From assembly GCF_030167915.1 (NCBI RefSeq), contig NZ_JARGNB010000010.1:124001-188000 (forward strand): 64,000 nt of DNA, given 5' to 3'. Position 1 is the first letter of the stretch, and each line of letters opens with the position of its first letter. The translations under genes were made by a program, and so were the position numbers. The notes below the pieces were generated by a model. It made no database searches. It worked only from the letters and a program-made list of their open reading frames with translations, and was not told the origin of the DNA. Source of the DNA: Aquabacterium humicola (GTDB lineage Bacteria > Pseudomonadota > Gammaproteobacteria > Burkholderiales > Burkholderiaceae_C). Positions 36,235-44,537 of the stretch are shown piece by piece.

Positions 36235-37794
36235 ATGGACACCCGTGTCGTCAAGAAGAAGCTCGGTCTGAAGGACCGCTATGCCGCGATGACCCGCGGC
36301 CTCGGCTGGGAGACCAGCTATCAGCCGATGGACAAGGTGTTCCCGTACGACAAGTACGAGGGCATCAAGGTCCATGACTGGGACCAGTGGCAGGACCCGT
36401 TCCGCCTGACGATGGACGCCTACTGGAAGTACCAGGGCGAGAAGGAACGCAAGCTCTACGCGGTGATCGAGGCCTTCGCGCAGAACAACGGCCAGCTCGG
36501 CATCAGCGATGCCCGCTACGTCAACGCGCTGAAGCTGTTCATCCAGGGCGTCACGCCGCTGGAGTACTACGCGCACCGCGGCTTCGCGCACGTGGGCCGC
36601 CAGTTCACCGGCGAGGGCGCGCGCGTGGCCGCGCAGATGCAGTCGATCGACGAGCTGCGCCACTACCAGACCGAGACGCACGCGATCTCGCACTACAACA
36701 AGTACTTCAACGGCATGCACCACGCGAGCCACTGGTTCGACCGCGTGTGGTACCTGTCGGTGCCGAAGTCCTTCTTCGAGGACGCGATCACCGGCGGGCC
36801 GTTCGAGTTCCTGGTCGCGGTCAGCTTCTCGTTCGAGTACGTGCTGACGAACCTGCTGTTCGTGCCTTTCATGAGCGGCGCGGCGCACAACGGCGACATG
36901 TCCACCGTCACCTTCGGCTTCAGCGCCCAGAGCGACGAGAGCCGGCACATGACGCTGGGCATCGAGTGCATCAAGTTCCTGCTCGAGCAGGACCCGGCCA
37001 ACGTGCCCATCGTGCAGAAGTGGATCGACAAGTGGTTCTGGCGCGGCTACCGGCTGCTGACGCTGGTGGCCATGATGCAGGACTACATGCTGCCCAAGCG
37101 CGTGATGAGCTGGAAGGAAGCCTGGGAGATGTACGCCGAGCAGAACGGCGGCGCGCTGTTCAAGGACCTGGCGCGCTACGGCATCCGCGAGCCCAAGGGC
37201 TGGAAGGACGCCTGCGAAGGCAAGGACCACATCAGCCACCAGGCCTGGAACACCTTCTACAACTACAGCGCCGCCGCGCCGTTCCACACCTGGGTGCCCA
37301 CCGACGAGGAGATGGACTGGCTGTCCGAGAAGTACCCGACGACCTTCGACCAGCTCTATCGCCCGCGCCTGGAGCACTACCGCGAGCAGCAGCGCGCCGG
37401 CCAGCGCTTCTACAACAAGACGCTGCCGATGCTGTGCAACACCTGCCAGATCCCGATGCTCTTCACCGAGCCGGGCGACGCCACCAAGATCTGCTACCGC
37501 GAGAGCGACTGGCGCGGCAACAAGCACCACTTCTGCAGCGACCACTGCAAGGCCATCTTCGACGACGAGCCGGAGAAGTTCGTGCAGAGCTGGCTGCCGG
37601 TGCACCAGATCTACCAGGGCCACTGCTTCGACCCCGGCACCGACCCCACCGCCGAGGGCTTCGACCCGCTGCTCGCGGTGCTGAAGCACTACCAGCTCGA
37701 GGTCGGCCGCGACAACTTCGACTTCGAAGGCTCGGAAGACCAGAAGAACTTCGCCGCGTGGCGCGGCGAGACGCCGCAAGGAGAACAGGCATGA
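36235..37794 (+). CDS. dmpN: Phenol hydroxylase large diiron subunit DmpN/P3 (519 aa)
   Basis: Catalytic subunit that hydroxylates phenol to catechol with O2. The carboxylate-bridged diiron site is complete: E110 (PLEYYAHRG), E140 and H143 (DELRH), E201 (SFEYVLTN), E235 and H238 (DESRH). The C-terminal YHS-like zinc segment (CNTCQIP...CYRESDWRGNKHHFCSDHC) is also intact. Length is normal for the family (about 515). AGGAGA precedes the ATG. The stop overlaps the dmpO start (ATGA). Confidence 0.97.
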   Translation: MDTRVVKKKLGLKDRYAAMTRGLGWETSYQPMDKVFPYDKYEGIKVHDWDQWQDPFRLTMDAYWKYQGEKERKLYAVIEAFAQNNGQLGISDARYVNALKLFIQGVTPLEYYAHRGFAHVGRQFTGEGARVAAQMQSIDELRHYQTETHAISHYNKYFNGMHHASHWFDRVWYLSVPKSFFEDAITGGPFEFLVAVSFSFEYVLTNLLFVPFMSGAAHNGDMSTVTFGFSAQSDESRHMTLGIECIKFLLEQDPANVPIVQKWIDKWFWRGYRLLTLVAMMQDYMLPKRVMSWKEAWEMYAEQNGGALFKDLARYGIREPKGWKDACEGKDHISHQAWNTFYNYSAAAPFHTWVPTDEEMDWLSEKYPTTFDQLYRPRLEHYREQQRAGQRFYNKTLPMLCNTCQIPMLFTEPGDATKICYRESDWRGNKHHFCSDHCKAIFDDEPEKFVQSWLPVHQIYQGHCFDPGTDPTAEGFDPLLAVLKHYQLEVGRDNFDFEGSEDQKNFAAWRGETPQGEQA

Positions 37795-38147
37795 GCGTGA
37801 TCGCCCTCGACCGCTACGAGATGCCCGCGCGCGACGTGCGCGAGAACTTCCCCGCGCCGCTGCTGTACATCGGCTGGGAAGACCACCTGATGGTCTGCGC
37901 GCCGGTGTGCCTGCCGCTGCCGCCGGACATGCCCTTCGGCGCGCTGCCCACCGCGGTGCTGCCGGGCGTCTACGGCGCCCACCCGGACTTCGCGCGTATC
38001 GACTGGGCCACGGTGCAGTGGTTCAAGTCGGGCCGGCCGTGGACGCCGGACCCGGCGAAGTCGCTGGCCGACAACGGCCTGACGCACAAGGACGTGATCC
38101 GCTTCCGCACGCCGGGCCTCACCGGCATCCGGGGCTCGTTCAGCTGA
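37791..38147 (+). CDS. dmpO: Phenol hydroxylase gamma subunit DmpO/P4 (118 aa)
   Basis: Small third subunit of the hydroxylase core. It has the typical FPAPLLYIGWEDHLMVCAPVC start and the VQWFKSGRPW and KDVIRFRTPGL blocks. Length matches DmpO (119). The ATG overlaps the dmpN stop by 4 bp (translational coupling), and dmpP follows after 18 bp. Confidence 0.95.
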   Translation: MSVIALDRYEMPARDVRENFPAPLLYIGWEDHLMVCAPVCLPLPPDMPFGALPTAVLPGVYGAHPDFARIDWATVQWFKSGRPWTPDPAKSLADNGLTHKDVIRFRTPGLTGIRGSFS

Positions 38148-38165
38148 ACCGCCGCAGGCCGCGCC

Positions 38166-39230
38166 ATGAGCTACCAACTGACCATCGAACCGCTGGGCGC
38201 CACCATCGAGGTGGAAGAAGGCCAGAGCGTGCTCGACGCCGCGCTGCGGCAGGGCATCTACATCCCGCATGCCTGCGGCCACGGCCTGTGCGGCACGTGC
38301 AAGGTGCAGGTCTGCGACGGCGAGGTGGACCATGGCCACGCCAACCCCTTCGCGCTGATGGACGTCGAGCGCGACGAGGGCAAGACGCTGGCCTGCTGCG
38401 CGACGCTGCAGTGCGACGCGACCATCGAGGCCGACATCGAGGACGAGCCCGACGCGCAGGTGATCCCGGTGCGCGACTTCGCCGCCACCGTGCGCCGCAT
38501 CGTCGACCTGACGCCGACGATCAAGGCGCTGCACCTGGCACTGGACAAGCCGATCGGCTTCCAGGCCGGCCAGTACGTGCAGCTGGAGATTCCGGGCCTC
38601 GGCCAGAGCCGGGCCTTCTCGATCGCCAATGCGCCGGCCGACGTCGAGCGCAGCGGCGAGATCGAGCTCAACGTGCGCATCGTGCAAGGCGGCCAGGGCA
38701 CTGGCTACCTGCACCGGCAGCTGAAGGTCGGCGACCGGCTGCGCCTGGCCGGCCCCTACGGCCGTTTCTTCGTGCGCGCTTCGGCCGCGCGGCCGATGGT
38801 CTTCATGGCTGGTGGCTCGGGGCTGTCGAGCCCACGCTCGATGATCCTCGACCTGCTCGACGGCGGCTGCACGCTGCCGATCACGCTGGTCTACGGGCAG
38901 CGCACGCGCGACGAGCTGTACTACCACGCCGAGTTCCGGGCGCTGGCCGCGCGGCATGCCAACTTCCACTACGTGCCGGCGCTGTCGAACGAGCCCGAGG
39001 GCAGCGACTGGGACGGCGCGCGCGGCTTCGTGCACGAGGCGGCCAAGGCCCACTTCGGCGGCACGTTCGCCGGCCACCAGGCCTACCTGTGCGGCCCACC
39101 GCCGATGGTGGAGGCCTGCATCGCCACGCTGATGCAGGGGCGGCTCTTCGAACGCGACATCTTCACCGAGAAGTTCCTCTCGGCCGCTGATGCGCAGGGC
39201 GCGCGCAGCCCGTTGTTCCAGCGCCTGTGA
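38166..39230 (+). CDS. dmpP: Phenol hydroxylase reductase DmpP/P5 (354 aa)
   Basis: Passes electrons from NADH through FAD and a 2Fe-2S cluster to DmpN. The plant-type ferredoxin domain is N-terminal with C37-x4-C42-x2-C45-x31-C77 (HACGHGLCGTCKVQV). The FAD motif is RAFSIANAP, the NAD-binding part has FMAGGSGLSSP and CGPPPMVEA. Length equals the family norm of 353. In P. putida CF600 the order is the same. Confidence 0.96.
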   Translation: MSYQLTIEPLGATIEVEEGQSVLDAALRQGIYIPHACGHGLCGTCKVQVCDGEVDHGHANPFALMDVERDEGKTLACCATLQCDATIEADIEDEPDAQVIPVRDFAATVRRIVDLTPTIKALHLALDKPIGFQAGQYVQLEIPGLGQSRAFSIANAPADVERSGEIELNVRIVQGGQGTGYLHRQLKVGDRLRLAGPYGRFFVRASAARPMVFMAGGSGLSSPRSMILDLLDGGCTLPITLVYGQRTRDELYYHAEFRALAARHANFHYVPALSNEPEGSDWDGARGFVHEAAKAHFGGTFAGHQAYLCGPPPMVEACIATLMQGRLFERDIFTEKFLSAADAQGARSPLFQRL

Positions 39231-39243
39231 GCGGACCGCGGCC

Positions 39244-39624
39244 ATGATCTTCGGCACCAAGCCCACCGTCAGCGTGCACGTCGCGCAGACCGGCGAGACC
39301 TACGCCTGCGGCAGCGACGAGAGCCTGCTGCGCGGCATGTTGCGGCTGGGCCGGCGCGGCATCCCGGCGGGCTGCGTCAACGGCGGCTGCGGCGTCTGCA
39401 AGGTGCGCATCGTCGAGGGCCGGGTGCATGCGCTCGGCCCGGTGAGCCGCGCGCACGTCAGCGCTGACGAGGAAGCCGCCGGCGTCACGCTGGCCTGCCG
39501 CGTCGCGCCGGACTGCGCGATAACGCTCGAAGTGACCGGCCGTCTTCAACGACCTTTTTCACGGGAGCCCGCCGCCACGGTCGAGCGCCCGATCCACGCA
39601 GTGAACCAACCAGGAGACCAATGA
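39244..39624 (+). CDS. dmpQ: 2Fe-2S ferredoxin DmpQ/XylT-like (126 aa)
   Basis: Plant-type ferredoxin thought to re-reduce the active-site iron of catechol 2,3-dioxygenase when it is oxidised by substituted catechols. Cluster ligands are C44-x4-C49-x2-C52-x32-C85 ([20 protein letters not shown]). Start at the ATG 39244, 14 bp after dmpP. The C-terminus is slightly longer than in P. putida XylT/DmpQ. Its stop overlaps the dmpB start region. Confidence 0.93.
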   Translation: MIFGTKPTVSVHVAQTGETYACGSDESLLRGMLRLGRRGIPAGCVNGGCGVCKVRIVEGRVHALGPVSRAHVSADEEAAGVTLACRVAPDCAITLEVTGRLQRPFSREPAATVERPIHAVNQPGDQ

Positions 39625-40568
39625 TGGGTGTGATGCGAATCGGGCATGCCAGCCTGCGGGTGATGGACATCGACGCCGCGGTGCGGCACTACGAGAACGT
39701 GCTGGGCCTGAAGACCACGATGGTCGACAAGGCCGGCAACGTCTACCTGAAGTGCTGGGACGAGTGGGACAAGTACTCGCTGATCCTGACGCCGTCGGAC
39801 CGCGCCGGGCTGAACCACGTGGCCTACAAGGTCGAGAAGGAAGCCGACCTCGACGCGCTGAAGCAGAAGATCGAGGCCTGGGGCATCCCGACCACGACGC
39901 TGTCCGAGGGCACGCTGCCCGCCACCGGCCGCATGCTGCAGTTCAAGCTGCCCAGCGGCCACGAGATGCGGCTGTACGCGATGAAGGAGTACGTCGGCAC
40001 CGAGGTCGGCACGCACTGCCCCGACCCGTGGCCGGACGGCCTGAAGGGCGCCGGCGCGCACTGGCTGGACCACCTGCTGCTGATGTGCGAGATGAACCCG
40101 GCTGAGGGCGTCAACACGGTGGCGGACAACACCCGCTTCATGTCCGAGGCGCTGGACTTCTTCCTCACCGAGCAGGTGATGGTCGGCCCCGACGGCAGCA
40201 TCCAGGCCGCGACCTGGATGTCGCGCACGACCACGCCGCACGACATCGCCTTCGTCGGCGGGCCCACCAGCGGGCTGCACCACATCGCGTTCTTCCTGGA
40301 CTCGTGGCACGACGTGCTGAAGGCCGCCGACGTGATGGCCAAGACCAAGACGCGCATCGACGTCGCGCCCACGCGCCACGGCATCACGCGCGGCGAGACG
40401 ATCTACTTCTTCGACCCCAGCGGCAACCGCAACGAGACCTTCGCCGGCCTGGGCTACCTGGCACAGCGCGATCGCCCGGTGACCACGTGGAGCGAAGAGC
40501 GCCTGGGCAGCGCGATCTTCTTCCACACCGGCGACCTGGTGCCCTCGTTCACCGAGGTTTACACCTGA
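39624..40568 (+). CDS. dmpB: Catechol 2,3-dioxygenase (314 aa)
   Basis: Extradiol ring-cleavage enzyme: catechol to 2-hydroxymuconic semialdehyde, Fe(II)-dependent. Vicinal-oxygen-chelate fold with ligands H150 (HWLDHLLL), H219 or H220 (GLHHIAF) and E271 (GNRNETFAG), close to H153, H214 and E265 of XylE/DmpB. AGGAG is 7 nt from the ATG at 39624 and only 4 nt from an ATG at 39621, so the second is preferred; dmpQ ends at 39624. I.2.A-type length (about 307-315). Confidence 0.96.
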   Translation: MGVMRIGHASLRVMDIDAAVRHYENVLGLKTTMVDKAGNVYLKCWDEWDKYSLILTPSDRAGLNHVAYKVEKEADLDALKQKIEAWGIPTTTLSEGTLPATGRMLQFKLPSGHEMRLYAMKEYVGTEVGTHCPDPWPDGLKGAGAHWLDHLLLMCEMNPAEGVNTVADNTRFMSEALDFFLTEQVMVGPDGSIQAATWMSRTTTPHDIAFVGGPTSGLHHIAFFLDSWHDVLKAADVMAKTKTRIDVAPTRHGITRGETIYFFDPSGNRNETFAGLGYLAQRDRPVTTWSEERLGSAIFFHTGDLVPSFTEVYT

Positions 40569-40604
40569 AGTACGCGGCCACGACAGCAAGCTGAAGGCAT
40601 GACC

Positions 40605-41456
40605 ATGAGCAACCCCGAGATCGGCCGGCCGGTGATGGCCGCCGGCATCCGCACCAACCTGCACGACGTCGGCCAGGGCTCGCCGATCCTGATGATCCAC
40701 GGCTCGGGCCCCGGCGTCTCGGCCTGGGCCAACTGGCGGCTCAGCCTGCCGGTGCTGGCGCAGCGCGCCCGGGTCATCGCGCCCGACATGGCCGGCTTCG
40801 GCTTCAGCGAGCGCCCGGCGGGCCATCGCTACGCGATGGACCACTGGGTCGCGCAGGCGGTGGGCGTGCTCGATGCGCTCGACGTCGAGCGCGCCGACCT
40901 GGTCGGCAACTCCTTCGGCGGCGCGCTGGCGCTGGCACTGGCGATCCGCCATCCGCAACGCGTGCGCCGGCTGGTGCTGATGGGCTCGGTGGGGGTGCCG
41001 TTCACGATCACGCCCGGCCTGGACGCGGTGTGGGGCTACGAGCCGTCGCTGGCGGCGATGCGCTCGCTGCTGGACATCTTCGCGCACGACGCGACGCTGG
41101 CCACCGACGAGCTCGCGCGCTTGCGCTATGAAGCCAGCGTGCGCCCCGGCTTCCACGAGTCGTTCTCGGCCATGTTCCCCGCGCCGCGCCAGCGATGGGT
41201 CGACGCGATGTGCAGCGCCGAAGCCGACATCCGCGCGCTGCCGCACGAGACGCTGGTGCTGCACGGCCGCGAGGACCGCGTGATCCCGCTCGCCAATTCG
41301 CTGACCCTGGCGAACTGGATTCCGAACAGCCAGCTGCACGTCTTCGGCCACTGCGGCCACTGGACGCAGATCGAGCATGCGGCGCGCTTCAACCGGCTGG
41401 TCGGCGACTTCGTCGCCGAGGCCGACGCGGCGGCGGCGTCTTCCTCTCCCAAGTGA
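40605..41456 (+). CDS. dmpD: 2-Hydroxymuconic semialdehyde hydrolase (283 aa)
   Basis: Alpha/beta hydrolase of the hydrolytic meta branch: splits ring-fission products from methyl-substituted catechols into a 2-hydroxydienoate and an acid. Nucleophile Ser103 in GNSFGG, acid Asp in HGREDRVIPL, His in HCGHWTQIEHA. HGSGPGVSAWANWR oxyanion segment is typical. GAAGG is 7 nt from the ATG at 40605 and 1 nt from the ATG at 40599; the chosen start gives the same length as DmpD. Here dmpD precedes dmpC, the reverse of the Pseudomonas order. Confidence 0.93.
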   Translation: MSNPEIGRPVMAAGIRTNLHDVGQGSPILMIHGSGPGVSAWANWRLSLPVLAQRARVIAPDMAGFGFSERPAGHRYAMDHWVAQAVGVLDALDVERADLVGNSFGGALALALAIRHPQRVRRLVLMGSVGVPFTITPGLDAVWGYEPSLAAMRSLLDIFAHDATLATDELARLRYEASVRPGFHESFSAMFPAPRQRWVDAMCSAEADIRALPHETLVLHGREDRVIPLANSLTLANWIPNSQLHVFGHCGHWTQIEHAARFNRLVGDFVAEADAAAASSSPK

Positions 41457-41461
41457 TCGAC

Positions 41462-42916
41462 ATGAAACAGTTCCTCAACTTCATCGGCGGCGAGTTCGTC
41501 GCCACGGCCAAGACCTTCGAGAACCGCGCGCCGGTCGACAACCGGCTGATCGGCCTGGTGCACGAGGCCGGCCGCGACGAGGTGAATGCCGCGGTGCGCG
41601 CCGCCCGCGCGGCGCTGACGGGCGAGTGGGGCCGCATGAGCGTGGCCCGCCGCGTCGAGCTGCTGCACGCGGTGGCCGACGAGATCAACCGCCGCTTCGA
41701 CGACTTCCTCGCCGCCGAGATGGCCGACACCGGCAAGCCGAAGTCGCTGGCCTCGCACATCGACATCCCGCGCGGCGCGGCGAACTTCAAGGTCTTCGCC
41801 GACATCGTCAAGAACGTGCCGACCGAGAGCTTCGAGATGACGACGCCCGACGGCGGCACCGCGCTGAGCTACGCGCTGCGCTCGCCGGTGGGTGTGGTCG
41901 GCGTGGTCTGCCCGTGGAACCTGCCGCTGCTGCTGATGACCTGGAAGGTGGGCCCGGCGCTGGCCTGCGGCAACACCGTGGTCGTGAAGCCCTCGGAAGA
42001 GACGCCCGCCACCGCCACGCTGCTCGGCGAGGTGATGAAGGCGGTCGGCGTTCCCGACGGCGTCTACAACGTCGTGCATGGCTTCGGCCCGGACTCCGCC
42101 GGCGCCTTCCTGACGCAGCACCCGGATGTGGACGCCATCACCTTCACCGGCGAGACGCGCACCGGCGAGGCCATCATGGCCGCGGCCGCGAAGGGCGTGC
42201 GGCCGGTCAGCTTCGAGCTCGGCGGCAAGAACGCCGGCATCGTGTTCGCCGATGCGGACTTCGACAAGGCCGTCGCCGGCATCACGCGCAGCGCGTTCGA
42301 GAACTGCGGCCAGGTCTGCCTGGGCACCGAGCGGGTCTACGTGCAGCGGCCGATCTTCGAGCGCTTCGTCGCGGCGCTGAAGGCCCGGGCCGAGTCGCTG
42401 AAGATCGGCCCGTCGGAAGAGCCCGGCGTGGGCCTCGGCCCGCTGATCTCGCGCGAGCACCAGCAGAAGGTGCTGGGCTACTACGCAAAAGCCGTGGCCG
42501 AGGGCGCGACGGTGGTCACCGGCGGCGGCGTGCCGGCGATGACCGGCGCGCTGGCCGAAGGCTGCTGGGTGCAGCCGACGATCTGGACCGGCCTGCCCGA
42601 GACCGCCAGCGTCGTGCGCGAGGAGATCTTCGGCCCCTGCTGCCACATCGCCCCCTTCGACACCGTCGACGAGGCCATCGCGCTGGCGAACGACACCGAC
42701 TACGGCCTGGCGACAACCGTGTGGACACAGGACCTCGGCACCGCGCACCGCATGGCGCGCGAGGTCGAGGTCGGGCTGTGCTGGATCAACAGCTGGTTCC
42801 TGCGCGACCTGCGCACCGCCTTCGGCGGATCGAAGGCCAGCGGCATCGGCCGCGAGGGCGGCGTGCATTCGCTGGAGTTCTACACCGAGCTCCGCAACGT
42901 CATGGTGAAGCTTTGA
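41462..42916 (+). CDS. dmpC: 2-Hydroxymuconic semialdehyde dehydrogenase (484 aa)
   Basis: NAD-dependent aldehyde dehydrogenase for the 4-oxalocrotonate branch, used for unsubstituted catechol. The core shows PWNLPLLLMTWK, VKPSEETPATA, FTGETRTGE, the general-base Glu in FELGGKNA and the catalytic Cys in FENCGQVCLG. C-terminal FGGSKASGIGREGG is typical. Starts 5 bp after dmpD. Confidence 0.94.
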   Translation: MKQFLNFIGGEFVATAKTFENRAPVDNRLIGLVHEAGRDEVNAAVRAARAALTGEWGRMSVARRVELLHAVADEINRRFDDFLAAEMADTGKPKSLASHIDIPRGAANFKVFADIVKNVPTESFEMTTPDGGTALSYALRSPVGVVGVVCPWNLPLLLMTWKVGPALACGNTVVVKPSEETPATATLLGEVMKAVGVPDGVYNVVHGFGPDSAGAFLTQHPDVDAITFTGETRTGEAIMAAAAKGVRPVSFELGGKNAGIVFADADFDKAVAGITRSAFENCGQVCLGTERVYVQRPIFERFVAALKARAESLKIGPSEEPGVGLGPLISREHQQKVLGYYAKAVAEGATVVTGGGVPAMTGALAEGCWVQPTIWTGLPETASVVREEIFGPCCHIAPFDTVDEAIALANDTDYGLATTVWTQDLGTAHRMAREVEVGLCWINSWFLRDLRTAFGGSKASGIGREGGVHSLEFYTELRNVMVKL

Positions 42917-42927
42917 GGACGACATCG

Positions 42928-43710
42928 ATGAACGACACCCAGATCCAGCAGTACGGCGACGAGCTGTACGACGCGCTGCTCACCCGCACGCCGGTTCCGC
43001 CGCTGACCGAACGCGAGCCGACGATCACCCTCGACGACGCCTACCGCATCCAGCTGCGCATGATCCAGCGCCGTCTCGACGCCGGCGAGACGGTGGTCGG
43101 CAAGAAGATCGGCGTGACGAGCCAGGTCGTGATGGACATGCTCGGCGTCGACCAGCCCGACTTCGGCCAGCTGCTCTCGGGCATGGTGGTGCAGGAGGGC
43201 GAGCCGATCCGCGTCGATTCGATGATCGCGCCCAAGGCCGAGGCCGAGGTCGCCTTCGTGCTGAAGAGTGACCTCGTGGGCCCGGGCGTGACGGCGGCCG
43301 ACGTGCTGCGCGCCACCGCCTTCGTGATGCCGTGCTTCGAGATCGTCGACTCGCGCATCCGCGACTGGAAGATCAGGATCCAGGACACCGTGGCCGACAA
43401 CGCCTCGTGTGGCGTGCTGGTGCTCGGCGGCACTCGCCGCGACCCGCGCGAGCTCGACCTGGCGCTCGCCGGCATGGTGCTCGAGAAGAACGGCGAGATC
43501 GTCAGCACCTCCACCGGCGCGGCCGTGCAGGGCTCGCCGGTCAACGCCGTGGCCTGGCTCGCGAACACGCTCGGCCGGCTCGGCATGGCGCTGAAGGCCG
43601 GCGAGGTGATCCTGTCCGGCTCGCAATCGCCGCTGGTGCCGGTCAAGGCCGGCGACAGCCTGCACTGCAGCGTCGGCGGCCTGGGCGATGCCCGGGTGCG
43701 CTTCATCTGA
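42928..43710 (+). CDS. dmpE: 2-Hydroxypent-2,4-dienoate hydratase (260 aa)
   Basis: Adds water to 2-hydroxypentadienoate to give 4-hydroxy-2-oxovalerate. Member of the FAH-like hydratase/decarboxylase family: GKKIGVTS, KAEAEVAFVL with metal-binding acids, and VLEKNGEIVSTSTGAAVQGSPVNAV. Length fits DmpE (261). It shares the fold with its neighbour dmpH; the two gene products form a complex in Pseudomonas. Starts 11 bp after dmpC. Confidence 0.93.
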   Translation: MNDTQIQQYGDELYDALLTRTPVPPLTEREPTITLDDAYRIQLRMIQRRLDAGETVVGKKIGVTSQVVMDMLGVDQPDFGQLLSGMVVQEGEPIRVDSMIAPKAEAEVAFVLKSDLVGPGVTAADVLRATAFVMPCFEIVDSRIRDWKIRIQDTVADNASCGVLVLGGTRRDPRELDLALAGMVLEKNGEIVSTSTGAAVQGSPVNAVAWLANTLGRLGMALKAGEVILSGSQSPLVPVKAGDSLHCSVGGLGDARVRFI

Positions 43711-43726
43711 CCGGCAAGGACGACCC

Positions 43727-44515
43727 ATGAACCTGAATGCCCAGACCATCGCCGGCCTCGCCGAGCACCTCGAAAGCGCCGAACTGCAGGCGCGCGACGT
43801 CACCAAGATCACCGACGAACACCCCGGCATGGACTGGGACGACGCCTACGCGATCCAGGACGAGATCCGCCGCCGCAAGGAAGCGCGCGGCCAGCGCACC
43901 GTCGGCCTGAAGGCCGGGCTGACCTCGTTCGCGAAGATGAAGCAGATGGGCGTGGACACGCCGGTCTTCGGCTTCGTCAGCGACTACATGGCTCGGCCCG
44001 ACGGCGGCGAGATCCGCACGAGCGAACTGATCCACCCGAAGGTCGAGGCCGAGATCTGCGTCGTCACCAAGGCGCCACTGCGCGGACCCGGCTGCCATGT
44101 CGGCGCGGTGCTGGCGGCGATCGATTTCGTCGTGCCCGCGGTCGAGATCATCGACAGCCGCTACCGCGACTTCAAGTTCGACCTGAAGAGCGTGATCGCC
44201 GACAACACCTCGGCCTCGCGCTTCGTCGTCGGATCGCGTTTGCGCGCGGTCGACGGGCTCGACCTGCGCACGCTCGGCGTCGTGCTCGAGAAGAACGGCC
44301 AGATCGTCGCGATGGCCGCCGGCGCCGCGGTGCTGGGCCATCCGCTGACCGCGGTGGCGATGCTCGCCAACCACCTCGGCGCCCGCGGCCAGGAGCTTCC
44401 GGCCGGCAGCTTCGTGATGACCGGCGGCATGACCGAAGCCATCGCCGTGGCGGCCGGCGACCACGTGTCGGCGCGCTTCCAGGACTTGGGGCAAGTCGGC
44501 ATGCGCTTCGTCTGA
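43727..44515 (+). CDS. dmpH: 4-Oxalocrotonate decarboxylase (262 aa)
   Basis: Metal-dependent decarboxylase: 2-oxo-3-hexenedioate to 2-hydroxypentadienoate, passed directly to the DmpE hydratase. Same family as DmpE, but the TVGLKAGLTS, HPKVEAEICVV and VLEKNGQIVAMAAGAAVLGHP blocks match the decarboxylase branch. Length 262 equals the family. Placed right after dmpE (16 bp), whereas in P. putida CF600 dmpFG lie between them. The arylsulfatase gene starts 22 bp later. Confidence 0.92.
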   Translation: MNLNAQTIAGLAEHLESAELQARDVTKITDEHPGMDWDDAYAIQDEIRRRKEARGQRTVGLKAGLTSFAKMKQMGVDTPVFGFVSDYMARPDGGEIRTSELIHPKVEAEICVVTKAPLRGPGCHVGAVLAAIDFVVPAVEIIDSRYRDFKFDLKSVIADNTSASRFVVGSRLRAVDGLDLRTLGVVLEKNGQIVAMAAGAAVLGHPLTAVAMLANHLGARGQELPAGSFVMTGGMTEAIAVAAGDHVSARFQDLGQVGMRFV

Positions 44516-44537
44516 CCGAACCACTGAGGAGACTGCC

